Shown here: piece by piece, positions 42,616 through 54,227 of the stretch | Layout of the letters: each line of letters opens with the position of its first letter | Numbering within the stretch: the first letter of the stretch is position 1 | Source of the DNA: Dugong dugon | Lineage: Eukaryota; Chordata; Mammalia; Sirenia; Dugongidae | Direction of reading: 5' to 3' | Assembly (NCBI GenBank): GCA_030035585.1 | Contig: CM057476.1 | Coordinates: 18,646,501 to 18,710,500, forward strand | Length of the DNA: 64,000 bases | Notes under the pieces: model-generated | Database searches by the model: none | The model's input: only the letters and a program-made list of their open reading frames with translations | Told to the model about the DNA's origin: nothing | Translations under genes and position numbers: made by a program

Positions 42616-43277
42616 AACAAAACCTGTTGCCATAGATTCTGACTCATAGTGACCCTATAGGACAGAGTAGAACTGCCCCGTAGAGTTTCCAAGGCTGTAA
42701 TTTTTTTTTTTTAGGTGCAAGTTTACAGCTCAAGTTAATTTCTCATACAAATAATTATGCACATATTGTTATGGGAGACTAGTTGCTCTCCCTATACTCC
42801 TCCTTTCCACCCTGGATTTCCCGTGTCCATTCAACCAGCTCCTGACCCTCTCTGCCTTCTCATCCCACCTCGAGACAAAAGCCACCCATTTAGTCTCATG
42901 TATCTACTTGCGCTAAGAAGCACACTCTTCACGAGTATTATTTTATGTTTTATAGTCCAATCTAATCTTTGAAGAGTTGGCTTTGGGAATGGTTTTAGTT
43001 CTGGGTTAACAGAGAGTCTGGGGGCCACGTCTTCAAGGGTTCCTCCGGTCTCAGTCAGACCATTAAGTCTGGTCTCTTTACGTGAACTTGAGTCCTGCAC
43101 CACACTTTTCTCCTGCTCTGTCAGGGACTCTTGGTTGTGTTCCCTGTCAGGGTGGCCAAAGTGGTAATCTTTACAGAAGCAGGCTGCCACATCTTCCTCC
43201 TACAGAGTGGCTGGTGGGTTCAAACTGCCAACCTCTTGGTTAGCAGCCAAGTGCCTTAACCACTGTACCACCAGGAA
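42616..43277 (-). mobile_element. AfroSINE, form B2, split by an L1 insertion
   Basis: Tail half 42616-42700, head half about 43162-43277. The break falls within the ggctgtaatctttacag site of the body. Confidence 0.92.
42704..43161 (-). mobile_element. 5'-truncated L1 3'UTR (lineage 2), nested in the SINE
   Basis: Reversed: T-run (42701-42712), then gcaagtttacagctcaagtt, ccgtgtccattcaaccagct and atttagtctcatgtatctac. About 140 bases longer at its 5' side than the copy at 45035-45404. Confidence 0.88.
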
Positions 43278-43930
43278 TCGGGAGAATTCATCCCACAGCG
43301 GTGAGCCTGGGAAACATGTTTCCGCTGCTCCTTCAGCTGAGTCCAGTATTTTAGGATCCAAGGAGATCTTGGCAGGGCACAGGCCTCCTCTGGAACCCTC
43401 AGAAATAGGGTCAGATGTCTGAGAACGTTGGGTGAATCAGAGATGCCAGAAGGCCACAGCATCGTGTCCCAGGACCCTTCCAGCCCTTCCTCGTGTGCCA
43501 TCCGCTCATCCCTGAGTACATCTGGTTGAGGGCAGCCCCGCCTGAGACCTTGCTGGCTGTCCAACAGCACTGTTCACTCCAGGCCCCCTTGTTCCGGAAA
43601 CTTCTGCCTCGACTATTCCTTCTATGGCCCCTGTCCCGGGAGGAAGTGTACTCAGCATGAGCCCAGGATCTAAGAGTGTGACTTGGCACCTTTGCCTGAG
43701 AGAGATCTAAAAACAGAGACCCTATCGGAGGGTTGGGCTGGACCCCTCCTAGACAGGCTGACTCAAACCCTCTGGGAGGCTGAGAAGCTTCCGGCAAGCC
43801 TTGACATTGAGCTAATGGAAAGCTCAGAAGGCCAAGGATTCCTCCTGCCAGTTCCCTGGTCCTCCCTTCTCCCTGCCTCCATCCTTCTCAGAAATATTTC
43901 TTAAACACCTATTATGTGGCAGGCTCAGAT
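43278..43930. other. Unique intronic sequence
   Basis: No recognised repeat or exon. Confidence 0.35.
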
Positions 43931-43934
43931 CTGG

Positions 43935-44095
43935 GTACTGGGTTTGAATCCCAGCTCTGCCACTCATTAGCTGTGTAACCCTGGGCAACTCACTCCACCT
44001 CTCTGTGCCTCAGTTTCCTCATCTGAGAAATAGCAGTGATAATAGCTCTTCCCTTACAGGGTTGTTACAAAGATTAAATATTACATTAGTAACTT
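43935..44095 (+). mobile_element. MIR SINE
   Basis: gggtttgaatcccagctctg, ctgtgtaaccctgggcaact and cctcagtttcctcatctgag. Confidence 0.88.
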
Positions 44096-44104
44096 TTTTT
44101 GACA

Positions 44105-44317
44105 AGGAGCCCTGGTGGCGCAGTGGTTAAAAGTGCTCGGCTGCTAACTGAAAATTCTGTGGTTCAAACCCACCAGCCACTCTATGGGAGAAAGATGTGG
44201 CTGTCAGCTTCCTTAAAGATTACAGCCTTGGAAACCCCGTGGGGCAGTTCTACTTTGTCCTGCAGGGTTGCTATGAGTTGGAATTGACTCAATGACAAGG
44301 GGTTTGGTTTGGTTTGG
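44105..44317 (+). mobile_element. AfroSINE, form B2
   Basis: Well preserved: ggagccctggtggcgcagtg, gattacagccttggaaaccc and ggtttggtttggttt. Confidence 0.93.
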
Positions 44318-44337
44318 AATGTTATTTGTTTCTTTAG

Positions 44338-44642
44338 AGAGGGAGGCGGTGGTTCAGTGGTAGAATTCTCGCCTTCCATGCAGGAGACCCAGGGTCTATT
44401 CCCGGCCAATGCACCTCGTGCACAGCCACCACCGGTCTGCCAGTGGAGGTTTTCGTGTTGCTATGATGCTGAACAGGTTTCAGCAGAGCTTTCAGATTAA
44501 GACAGACTAGGAAGAAAGGCCTGGAGATCTACTTCCCAAAAAGCAGCCAGTGAAAACCCTGTGGATCACAAAGGCCAAATCTCATTGTCATGGGGTCGCC
44601 ATGAGTTGGGGGCCAACTTGACAGGACCCGACAACAAAGACA
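44338..44642 (+). mobile_element. tRNA-Gly-derived SINE, full length
   Basis: Head 44338-44412 is close to tRNA-Gly(GCC): ggtggttcagtggtagaatt, ctcgccttccatgcaggaga and ttcccggccaatgca. Body has gaacaggtttcagcagagct and gaagaaaggcctggagatct. Tail ggggtcgccatgagttgggg to gacccgacaacaa. Confidence 0.9.
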
Positions 44643-44671
44643 ACGTTTTAGAAGCCCACCTGGTTCACTGA

Positions 44672-44868
44672 AGGAGCCCTGGTGGCGTAGTGTTTAAGTG
44701 CTCAGCTGTTAACCAAAAGGTTGGAAGTTGGAATCTACCAGCTTCTCTGAGGGAGAAAGATGTGGCAGTCTGCTTCTGCCTTGGAAACCCTATAGGGCAG
44801 TTCTCCTCCGTCCTATAAGGTTGCTGTGAGTCAGAATTGACTTGTCAGCAACAGGTTTGGTTTGGTTC
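44672..44868 (+). mobile_element. AfroSINE, form B2 with small deletion
   Basis: ggagccctggtggcgtagtg head; body lacks the aaagattacag piece; tail aacaggtttggtttgg. Confidence 0.92.
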
Positions 44869-44939
44869 TGCTTCATTGTAATGCTGGAAAATGTAAATGC
44901 TGGAAAAACAAAATAAATATAACAGCAGGTGGCAATGTG

Positions 44940-45528
44940 ATTGTTATTAGGTGCCATCGAGTTGATTTGGACTCAAAGCAACCCCACTTGACAGAGTAGA
45001 ACTGCCCCATACAGTTTTCTAGACTGTAATCTTTTTTTTTTTTATTGTTGTGCTTTAAGTGAAAGTTTACAATTCAAGTTAGTCTCTCATAGAAAAATTT
45101 ATACATATATTGTTATGTGACCCTACTTGCTCTCCCTATACTGTGACAGCACACTCTTCCTTTCCACCCCAGATTTCCCGTGTCCATTCAGCCAGTTCCT
45201 GACCCTCTCTGCCTTCTCATCTCACCTCCGGACAGGAGCTGCCCATTTAGTCTCATGTATCTACTTGAGCTAAGAAGCACACTCTTCACGAGTCTCATTT
45301 ATGTCCCATAGTCCAGTCTAATCTTTGTCTGAAGAGTTGGCCTCCGGAATGGTTTTTAGTTTTGGGCTAACAGAGAGTTCAGGGGCCATGTCTTCTGGGG
45401 TCTATAGACTGTAATCTTTATGGGAGCAGATTGCCAGGTCTTTTCTCCCTCAGAGTCACTGGGTGGGTTCAAACTTCCAACCTTTTGATTAGCAGCTGGG
45501 CGCTTAACCTTGTGCCACCAGAGCTCCT
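44940..45528 (-). mobile_element. AfroSINE, form B, split by an L1 insertion
   Basis: Tail half 44940-45034, head half 45405-45528. The insertion duplicated tagactgtaatcttt of the SINE body. Confidence 0.94.
45035..45404 (-). mobile_element. 5'-truncated L1 3'UTR (lineage 2), nested in the SINE
   Basis: 370 bases with a T-run first on the plus strand and a perfect 15-bp duplication tagactgtaatcttt (45020-45034 and 45405-45419). Confidence 0.93.
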
Positions 45529-45740
45529 CCAGGTGGTGATATGTACTATGAATAAAAAATTAAAGAGAATTTGGGCATAGAGAGTTGTGGGGTGGGGGGG
45601 AGTATTATTTCAGGTAGAGTGCTCAGGGAAGGGTTCTCTGAAAAAGTGGCATTTGTGTGGAGACCTGAATGAAAGGAGAGGGTGACGTGACTACCTGAAG
45701 AAGGAATGTTTCAGGGGTCGAAGTTGGGGAAGAGAAAGCC
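45529..45740 (+). mobile_element. Old LINE-like repeat, left part, interrupted by L1
   Basis: gctcagggaagggttctctg, agtggcatttgtgtggagac and aatgtttcagg. It continues at 48070 (gtgtttcaggcagcgggaac). Confidence 0.5.
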
Positions 45741-48036
45741 TCTTTAACAAATGGTGCTGGCAAAACTGGATATCCATTTCCAGAAAAATCAAACAAGAGC
45801 CATCACTCCCGCCTTACACAAAAGCTAACTCAAAATGGATCAAAGACCTACATGTTAAACCTAAAACTATAAAGATCATGGAAGAAAAAACAGGGACAAT
45901 GCTAGGGGTCCCAATACATGGCATAAGTAGAATACCAAGCATAACTAAAAATGCACAAACAGAAGATAAACTAGATAACTGGGATCTCTTAAAAATTAAA
46001 CACTTACACTCATCAGAAGACTTCACCAAAAGAGTAAAAAGAGAAACTACAGACTGGGAAAAATTTTTTGGCTATGACATATCTGACAAGGGTCTACTCT
46101 AAAACTTGTAGAAAACTTCAACCCCTCAACAACAAAAAGACAAACAGCTCCATTCAAAAATGGGCAAAGGACATGAACAGACACTTCACCAAGGAAGACA
46201 TTCAGGTGGCTAAAAAACACGTGAAGAAATGATCGCAATCATTAGCCATCAGGGAGATGCAAATCAAAACTACATTGCGATACCATCTCACCCTGACAAT
46301 AATGGCACTGATCAAAGCAGAGGAAAAAAAAAACAAAAACAGAAAACTACAAATGCTAGCAAGGTTGTGGGGAGACTGGAACTCTTATATACTGCTGATG
46401 AGAATGTGAAATGGTGCAACCACTATGGAAAACAATATGATGCTTCCTTAAAAAGCTAGAAATAGAAGTACCATATGATCCCGCAATCTCACCCCTAGGT
46501 ATATATCCTAGAGAAATCAGAGCCGTGACAAAAAAAGACATATGCACACCCATGTTCATTGCAGCATTATTTACAACAGCAAAAAAATGGAAAAAGCTAA
46601 GTGCCCATCAATGGATGAATGAATAAACAGTGGTACATACACACAGTGGAATACTACACAATGATAAAGAATAATGTTGAATCTGTGAAACATCTCACTA
46701 CACGGATGAATCTGGAGGACACTATGTTGAGGGAAATAAGTCAATCACAAAAGAACAAATATTGTATGAGACCACTGTTATAAAAACTCGGGAAAGGTTT
46801 ACACACAGAAAGAAACATTTTGATGGTTACCATGGATGGGAGGGGTAGGGAAGGGAAATCACTAACCAGAGAGGAGACACGTCTTAACTTTGATGAAGGG
46901 AAAGGCAGTACACAATATGCAGGAAGTCAGCACAACATGACCAAGGCAACTGAAGACTCTGAAAGGGATGCGAGAATAAAAGGCAATGATGATAAATACT
47001 ATAACATACAGAATCCTGCAACAACGGTAATAACAAACAAGAAATTATGAGTGGATACATAGATAGATAGGTACGCTGACTAGATGTGGGAGGACATATG
47101 GGAGTAAACCCACGTGCATATATAGGTTTGGCTGTGCATGTTTCTATATACATATTTGTATTTGCTGGATGTATATTCATATATATAATAGAGCATACAG
47201 GGGGCACAGTCATGGAAACATCCTAGACACAACCAAACATCTCGAGGGACAGAGTTACTGAGCTTAAAGGATAAGGACCACAGTCTCGGAGAACATCTAG
47301 GTCAATTGGCATAACATAGGTCATAAAGACAATGTTCTACATCCTACCTTGGTGAGTAACATCTGGGGTCTTAAAAGCTTGCGAGTGGTCATCTAAGATA
47401 CAACTATTGGTCACTTTCAGTTTAGAGCAAAGGAGAGTGGAGAAAACCAAAGACTCAAGGGAACAATTAGTCCAAAGGCCTAATGAACCACAGGAACCAC
47501 AGCTTCCACTAGCCTGAGACCAGAAGAACTAGATGGTGCCTAGCTACCACTGTGGACAATTCTGACCAGGATCACAAGAGAAGGTTCTGGTTAGAGTGGG
47601 AAAAAAATGTAGAACAAAATTCAAATTCGTAAAAAAGAGTAGATTTACTGGTCTGAGAGAGACTGGAGGAACCCCTGGGAATAGGGCCCTTAGACTCTCT
47701 TCTAACTTGGAACTGAAGCCATTCCTGGAGATCACCTTTCAGCCAAATAATAGACAGGCCTATAAAATAAACAGTAACACCCATGAGGAAAATGCTCCTT
47801 AGAACAACCATCTATATGAGACCTACGGGACAACATTGGCCCAAAAGCAAAGACGAAAAGGCAGGAAGGGGCAGGAAAACCAGATGAACAGAAATGGGGA
47901 ACTCAGGGTGGTAATGCAGACAGGATTGCAACCAATGTTTTGGAATGATTTGTTCATACACTATTGGATGGGAAACTAATTTGCTCTGTAAACCTTCACC
48001 TAAAGCATAATAAAAAAATAAATAAAATAAAAGCAA
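45741..48036 (+). mobile_element. L1 LINE, 5'-truncated, with ORF2 C-terminal remnant and long 3'UTR (lineage 1)
   Basis: 45741-46460 matches the ORF2 C-terminal region: KWIKDL-type text, then [24 protein letters not shown] and later [14 protein letters not shown] nucleotides. Stops and frame changes break it, so it is inactive. 46460-47215 and 47215-48036 are 3'UTR; the last 800 bases recur at 8116 and 18959. It ends ctctgtaaaccttcacctaa and an A-rich tail. Flanks gaagagaaag and gaaggaaag may be the duplication. Confidence 0.9.
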
Positions 48037-48059
48037 AACTGAATTCCTATTAAAAAAAG

Positions 48060-48955
48060 AAGAAGGAAAGAGAGTGTTTCAGGCAGCGGGAACAGCAAGT
48101 GCAAATGCCCTGAGGTGGGAGCAGGCTTGGCAGGCTCAAGAAACAGCATGATCTGTACATTCATCCATTCATTCAAAAAGCTGCTACTGGGCACTTTCTA
48201 TGTGCCACACTCCTCGCCAGATGCTATGGGGGTGAGATACCCCTGTCCCTGCCCTTATGCAGAGGAGGCAGGTGCAGGTACAGACCATGACACGGTCAGT
48301 GCTCTGAGATGTCACATAAAGCCTAGATTTGCTGCAAACTGGCCGCACTGGGCCTGCATTACAGATAGAGAGGGTTCACCACACTCCCCACCCCTCCCTA
48401 TTGTCACCTTGAGCTTGCTCCGGGTTTCTGCTGTGGCAGAAATAAGAGCAATCTGATGAAACATGAAGCAAGTCATTCTCTGTTTCAAATTTACTGTGAC
48501 GGCAAGCCTTTTTTTTTGTGGAAGTGAAGAAAGTCCCTACGTTGGTCTTTTGTGTCCCCAGCCAGCCCTATTGGCAGCTGAGCTTGGGGCTCTGGCTCTA
48601 CACAAAGCAAGTGGAAGGCAGCTGGGGAAATCGGGGAAGCTTCCTGGAGGAGGTGATATCTGAGCTGAGCCTCAGAGGATATGAAGCCTTTGCCAGATGG
48701 AGCAGCGGAGGCAGAAGGCATTCGCTGCAGAGGAAACTGTGTGAGCAAAGCCACAGAGGCTTGACAATGTGTGGTTAGAGTGTGAATGTGTATGTGGGGG
48801 GAGGAGGGTGATGGCAGGAGATGTGGCTGAGGTGGAGGAGAGGTTCAGACTGTGAGATCCCCTGCAAGTCACCAAATTTACTCTATGGGCAATAGGGAGC
48901 CATAGGTGGCTTTTAGGAGAGGTGTGTCCATCTTTCTAAAATGACCCTGGGCGGA
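48060..48955 (+). mobile_element. Old LINE-like repeats (family unresolved)
   Basis: cagcgggaacagcaagtgca, attcatccattcattcaaaa, agcttcctggaggaggtgat, gagctgagcctcagaggata and atgggcaatagggagccata are typical of an ancient LINE. Parts between are unassigned. Confidence 0.5.
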
Positions 48956-49107
48956 AACCCTGGTGGTGTAGTAGTTAAGAGCTACGGCTACTAACCTAAA
49001 TGTTAGCAGTTCAGATCCACCAGGAGCTCCTTGGAAGCCGTATGGAGCAGTTCTACTCAGTCCTATAGGGTCGCTATACACGCCGGCAACGGGTTTGGTT
49101 TGTTTTT
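48956..49107 (+). mobile_element. AfroSINE, short form A
   Basis: caggagctccttggaagccg joint; tail with small deletion then cggcaacgggtttggtttg. Confidence 0.92.
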
Positions 49108-49655
49108 TCCCTAATCCTGGTGACTGATGTGTGGGCTCGGCTGGAAGAGGAGAACTGGAGGAAGGAGACGGCAAGGGGCCTGTGGCTCTGAGCGCGGATC
49201 CTTCCTCCAGTTCCAGGTCTGCTCGAACCCACCCAGGAGAGGTCGTCTTAGGAGGCTCCAGGAATCAGGGGTTGCATCTTAGAGCCGGGGAGTCTGACAG
49301 TCTCCCCATTTTCTCGAGGATTTTTTTTTTTGTCAGCCCACATGGACAGGCTTGCTTCGAGAGTCATTTCCATGGCAACGGCTAGTGCTCAGAGGAAGGT
49401 CCCGGATGAGCGGATGAGCGGAGCCCAGAGAGTCTCAGATGAGTCTTTCGGGAGAAGCCAGGTCAAGGAGAGGGGCCCACGCTGGCGGGTCCCAGGGGCT
49501 GAAACTCTCTCCGCCCCCAAGAGTCCCTGATGCCACAGACAAAATCTCGTCACCATGGCAATGCTGATTCCTCATCGCTTGGCCTCACCGACCCAGGGTC
49601 TTTAAGCGGTGGCGGTGGGCAGAAAACAGGAGCGACAAAGTTTACACATCCCCGG
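49108..49655. other. Unique intronic sequence, G+C-moderate
   Basis: No recognised repeat. A T-run at 49320-49331. Short exact repeat gatgagcg at 49407-49422. Confidence 0.35.
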
Positions 49656-49661
49656 ACAAGT

Positions 49662-49838
49662 ATGCGACTCCAACTCATAGCGACTCCATGTGTGCAGAGT
49701 AGAACTGCGCTCCATAGCCTTTTCAATGCTGTGACTTGCAGAACCAGATCGCCAGGCCTGTCTTCTGAGGCGCTTCTGGGTGGGTTTGAACTTTCAGCTA
49801 GTAGTGGAGTGCTTAACCATTTGCAACACTCAGGGACT
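49662..49838 (-). mobile_element. AfroSINE, form D, diverged
   Basis: Plus strand caatgctgtgacttgcagaa; both ends shortened. Confidence 0.85.
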
Positions 49839-49854
49839 GAAATACACGTGCTGG

Positions 49855-50005
49855 GAGGGCAGCAGAGTGGGGTAGCTACGAACCTGGGCTTTGGAATCAC
49901 ACAGTCCCGGGTTTGAACTCCAGCTTTTCCACTAATTCAGTTGTGTGACCCTGAGTAAGTTATTCAACCTCTCTGAACCAAGTGCCCACTCCTGTAAAGC
50001 ACAGG
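49855..50005 (+). mobile_element. MIR SINE
   Basis: cacagtcccgggtttgaact, agttgtgtgaccctgagtaa and gttattcaacctctctgaac. Confidence 0.85.
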
Positions 50006-50047
50006 TTGTTCATTCAACGTGTTTATGTGCCAATAAAAGCTAGCTCT

Positions 50048-50157
50048 TAGCAACTAGGGTCACATAACAATGTATGTATAAATTTTTGTATGAGAACCTA
50101 ACTCGAATTGTAAATTTTCACTTAAAGTACAATAATAAAATAAAATAAAATAAAAAG
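50048..50157 (+). mobile_element. 5'-truncated L1 3' tail (lineage 2)
   Basis: agggtcacataacaatgtat, gaattgtaaattttcactta and aagtacaataataaaataaa, the sense version of the end seen reversed at 45035-45404. Only about 110 bases. Confidence 0.85.
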
Positions 50158-50285
50158 TTTGCTCTTAATTATAGTGCTACTTAGAACCTTATCACTTTTC
50201 ATTTGCTCTTCTCAATTTCTCCACCAGAGACACTGTGGTCACTGAAAAAAGAAAAGGCCATAAATTATTCTCCCTCTAGCTGTAT

Positions 50286-50306
50286 TAAAAAAAAAAAAAA
50301 AAAAAA
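50286..50306 (+). repeat. Poly(A) run
   Basis: About 21 A, the 3' side of the reversed SINE that follows. Confidence 0.95.
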
Positions 50307-50512
50307 ACCCGGTTGCTGTTGTATCAATTTTGACTCATGGTGACTCCATATGTGTCAGAGTAGAACTGTGCTCCACAGGTTTTCAGTGGCTGATTGTTTG
50401 GAAGTAGATTGCCAGGTCTTTCTTCCAAGGTGCCTCTGAGTGGACTCCAACCTCCAAGCATTTGGTTAGCACCCGAGTGTGTTAACTGTTTGCACCACCC
50501 GTGGGGCTCCAA
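50307..50512 (-). mobile_element. AfroSINE, form C
   Basis: Full-length; plus strand cagtggctgattgtttggaa. Confidence 0.92.
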
Positions 50513-50845
50513 GGACGCTTATGTAGAGCCTTGCACACGGAAGGTGAGGACTTCCCTCTCAGCAAACATTGCCCATGTCACACCCCTGCCTCTCTCCTCA
50601 CCACACCTGCAGCCCTGCGCCTGTCTCTCAGCTCCAGGTGCGGGGGGTAGGTTGGCAAGGGCCAGACACCGAGGGCTGCTCTGCCTCTTCCAATTCCTGA
50701 GCCCTTGATGCTCGTCATTCAACCGGATGGCTGGTACCTGGCTGCAGCCGGTCCCCGCCCCCTCTCCATCACTCCCACCCCTGAGGCCAGCTCCAGGAGC
50801 TCACCAAGGACCTTTCCACTAACTCAGGCTGGTGTGTGGATGTGG

Positions 50846-51052
50846 TTGTTGTTGTTAACTGCTGTCAAGTCGGCCCCCGACTCAAGGTGACCCCCAGTGT
50901 TACAGAGTAGAACTGCTCCATAGGGTTTTCTTGGCTGTAATCTTTACAGAGGCAGTTCACCAGGCCTTTCTTCCACGGAGCCACTGGATGGGTTCAAACC
51001 ACCAACCTTTAGGTTAGCAGTCCATTATAAATCACTTGTACAACCCAGGCTC
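50846..51052 (-). mobile_element. AfroSINE, form B
   Basis: Full-length with GTT-repeat tail; gtgtgga lies on both sides. Confidence 0.92.
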
Positions 51053-51516
51053 AGTGTGGAGTGAGGGGGTGGAAAAAGGAGTGGTAGAGAATGGTTGATG
51101 CTAAATGCGGGGACATCTCAGGGATACAACTTGGCCCCTCAATCCCCAGCTTAAGTAACCAGATCAGAATCACCAGCTGGGGCCTGGTGGAGCCTGGACT
51201 TGACCCAGGTCTTGTGGGACGCCAGAGCCCTTACTCTAAGTGACCCCAGCTGCACCCCACACGGCTGTTTAGAACGGTCTCATCTCCTTATCACAGGACT
51301 CCCAGGCACCCCCAGCCAGGCCCTTGTCACCGCTGGTCTGGGAGAAGTGTTAAAGCAGTAGCAGCTGTGTCTCTCCCTCAGGTTTCCCTCACTTCCTGTC
51401 AGTAAGGCTTCTCCGTGTGGACTCAGAAGCCCATTCCTGTCAGGCCCTGCGCTCAAGAGAGCAGCCCTGGGGTAAGAGGAACAGAACTGGGAGGCTGAGG
51501 GCGTGACATTAACCGT
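51053..51516. other. Unique intronic sequence
   Basis: A diverged hAT-like fragment may lie near 51135-51185 (agatcagaatcaccagctgg). Nothing else recognised. Confidence 0.35.
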
Positions 51517-51684
51517 GGAGCCTGGGTGGCACAGTGGTTACGAGTGACGGCTGCAAACCAAAGGTCAGCAGTTCAAATCACCAGCTGCTCCTTGGAAACC
51601 CTGTGGGGCAATTCTACTCTGCCCTACGGGGTTGCTGTGAGTCAGAATCAAGTCGACGGCAATGGGTTCGATTCTGGTTTTGGT
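51517..51684 (+). mobile_element. AfroSINE, short form A
   Basis: ccagctgctccttggaaacc joint and caatgggttcgattctggtt tail. Confidence 0.93.
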
Positions 51685-51699
51685 GTCAAGCACTGACTG

Positions 51700-51885
51700 C
51701 GTACCCCATGCCTCTACTCGAAACAAACCTTCACGGTGGGGATTTTCATTCCCATTTTACAAATGTGAAAACTGAGGCACAAAGCAGCAAGGTCACTAGC
51801 CCAAAAGTCCACGGCTAGGAAGGGGCAGAGATGGGATTTGAACCCGGGCTGTTCTGACTCCAGGGCCCAAGACTTCAATCACCAT
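51700..51885 (-). mobile_element. MIR SINE
   Basis: acaaatgtgaaaactgaggc and gagatgggatttgaacccgg on the plus strand. Confidence 0.75.
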
Positions 51886-52615
51886 GAGTGCCCTTGATAC
51901 CCTGTGACTTGCCCTACTGGGGGCCTTTCTGGGTCCAGAGTCTGGTGTTCTTGCACCCACTGCCCCCACCACGTGCACAGGGTTGGCAGGTGAATCACTT
52001 CTCACACATCCACCACCCCACCCCAAAGATCCTTGGTGAACCCCAACTCACTTGCCTCTGAACAGCACAGGCTCTCAGGGTAGGTGAGGTGAGGTGGGGG
52101 CGGGGGGGCTACAAAGGCCTGTCCAGCTGGTGGGACCCCTGAGAGAACCCAGGGCCCTGTACCGCCTCAGCTGCCCCCGCCCAGGCCGCCCACCCCAGGG
52201 TGCAAGGACTGAGGGTCAGGCAGACAGGTTCTGTCCCGCTGGAATTCCCTGGCTCCAGCCCAGGCAGCTGATGAATGAGCTAACCCAGCAACTAGGACGC
52301 GGAGTACAAGATCCCACCCTGTTCCCAGGGGCTGGAGAGGAAGAACAGGCTGCCCTTCCCCTCGACCCTGTCACCTCGCTGCCACCTCTCCCAAGGCAAA
52401 GACCAAGCCGTGCCCAGGGCGGGCCTTGCTGGGAGAAAAACAGAAAAACGCTGGTTGAAGACCAGAGGAAATTCCAGAACACTAAAAGTCATTGCTGGAG
52501 AGGCTTTCGGATGGAGGGGTCTGCCACCTTCATGTGACAGAAATAAGGAAAATGACTACGTGCAGCTGACAACTCACTGAACTGCAGGCCAGCCTAGACG
52601 CCCACCCCAGCCTGG
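51886..52615. other. Unique, G+C-rich intronic sequence
   Basis: No exon or repeat recognised; gtgaggtgaggtgggggcgg at 52084. Confidence 0.35.
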
Positions 52616-53070
52616 CCTCTTGCTTGCTGTGTAATGTGGGTGATGGAATCAGTCTCCTCGTCTGTAAAGTAGGTTGATGTAAGGGTTGCATGAGATCACA
52701 TATGTAGAGTGTATAGGGAGATGAATCATCCTGGTTTGCCCGGGACTGAGTGGTTTTCTGGGATGTGGAAACTTCATTGCAAACCAGGGTAGGTTGGTCG
52801 CCTAAATATATAAAGAGTTTGCCTCGAACGAACAAGCCCCTTAGTGTTATGTTTCAAGAGAGCTGCTTCTGGAGTTAGATAACACTGAGTTTGAATTCTG
52901 GCTCTGCCATCATAAGCCTTGTTTTGTTGTTATTGTTTGTTTTCCATTCACTCAATTAATTTGACCAGTCTCTACAGAGCACTGTGCTAGGCATGGGGAT
53001 GCCACAGTGAGCAAAGGGGACAAAAACTCTTGCCTCAACAGAGCTTACTTTGTAAAAGGAGCAGACAGGC
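52615..53070 (+). mobile_element. MIR fragments and old LINE-like fragment
   Basis: ctcctcgtctgtaaagtagg (MIR) at 52655, gagtttgaattctggctctg (MIR) at 52890, then actgtgctaggcatggggat and gagcttactttgtaaaagga (old LINE type) to 53070. Confidence 0.5.
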
Positions 53071-54220
53071 ATAAGCCATCATCCCACTAACAACAAAGGT
53101 GTGACACCGTCTATCTGAGTCTTGGTTGCACCTTAAAATGGAGAGAGGCTCCATCCAAAGAGACTTCCGCTGATACCTGCCTCTCTAGCGCTCCTCAGCC
53201 CTGGAGTCGACACTCACCACTTGGATGATAATTTTTCCCTGTTCCAGCCACCCCGCCCTTCAGCCCAGAAATAAGCTTAGGCTCCTCCCCCAACCCTCAA
53301 AGAAAAAAATAATTGGAAATAAACTCCCTGGGTCCTGCCATTCTCCAAAGCATTCTCTCTCTCCTCCCCCACCCCCTTGTACAAGCAGAACTTCTAGAAA
53401 GACTCATCGAGCCATTAGAGATCTCTTCCTTTTTTATTAAACTGAACTCAAGCAACCTGTCACGCCAGCTTCAGGCCTAGCTCAGCCCTCCGGAGTCACT
53501 TGGGACAAGCCAGTCACCGCCTTCCCCTGGCAGCGGCCATTTTCCTCACTTTACCATTGGCTGCTTCGTCTACGTCATTCTTAACCCCTTACCAGCTGAC
53601 GGATGGAGCTGCTGGCCTGGGGTGCTACGGGATGTGTTGGCCTGTAGGTTTGTCAAATTGTTCTTTTGCTTATACATTGACTTGGTCCAGATGGGAAGAC
53701 AAAGCTCAAAAGAGACTCACTTCTACCGGGGAATATAAATTACAAGACAGTAAAAGGAGGAAGGGAAACACGGGTGGGGCCAGAAAACAGAGCTGGGACT
53801 GAGGGGAAAAAATGCAGACGATAAGGAAAGTCCTGAAGCTTACTATGGGTGGGTCACACATTGGGCGCCCAGCCTCCTAGTCTGGAAAAGGGAAACCAGT
53901 TTCACATGTCACTGCCCCCATTGAAAAATAAAGGCCCCCTCAGGAGAATTACAAGGCTTCCTATGTTAGGAGCAGAAGGACTTTCTCCTGGGGTCCTTGT
54001 AGAAAAGACACCGTGTGATGTGCTGATCAACGTCCTCAATGACCGTGGACACGGCCTTGGGTCTCCTGAGTGTTCCCAGAGAGGCACTCACATTTGCTGT
54101 CTGGATTACAACACTCTTGTGTGAGCTGGTGGCACCACCCAAAACCACAATTCACTAAAAGCAATTTTTCCTAGCCGTGCCAGGGAAGCAGTGCCTATTA
54201 GCTTCAGTCTAGACATCCAG
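53071..54220. other. Unassigned intronic sequence
   Basis: Over 1.1 kb without a repeat I can name. 53215-53460 has AATAAA-like motifs that could belong to an old LTR, but no termini or duplication are visible. Confidence 0.35.
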
Positions 54221-54227
54221 GTTTATG

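Noticed and set aside
44338..44412. Apparent tRNA-Gly gene
   Set aside because: It is followed by a SINE body and RTE-like tail and recurs at three other places, so it is a SINE head; no terminator T-run follows the tRNA part.
45878..46102. A 74-residue open frame as a host gene
   Set aside because: It matches the C-terminal part of L1 ORF2 (WDLLKIKHL, SDKGLL).
53215..53460. Second retroviral LTR
   Set aside because: AATAAA-like motifs exist but no TG/CA ends, TATA order or target duplication could be found.
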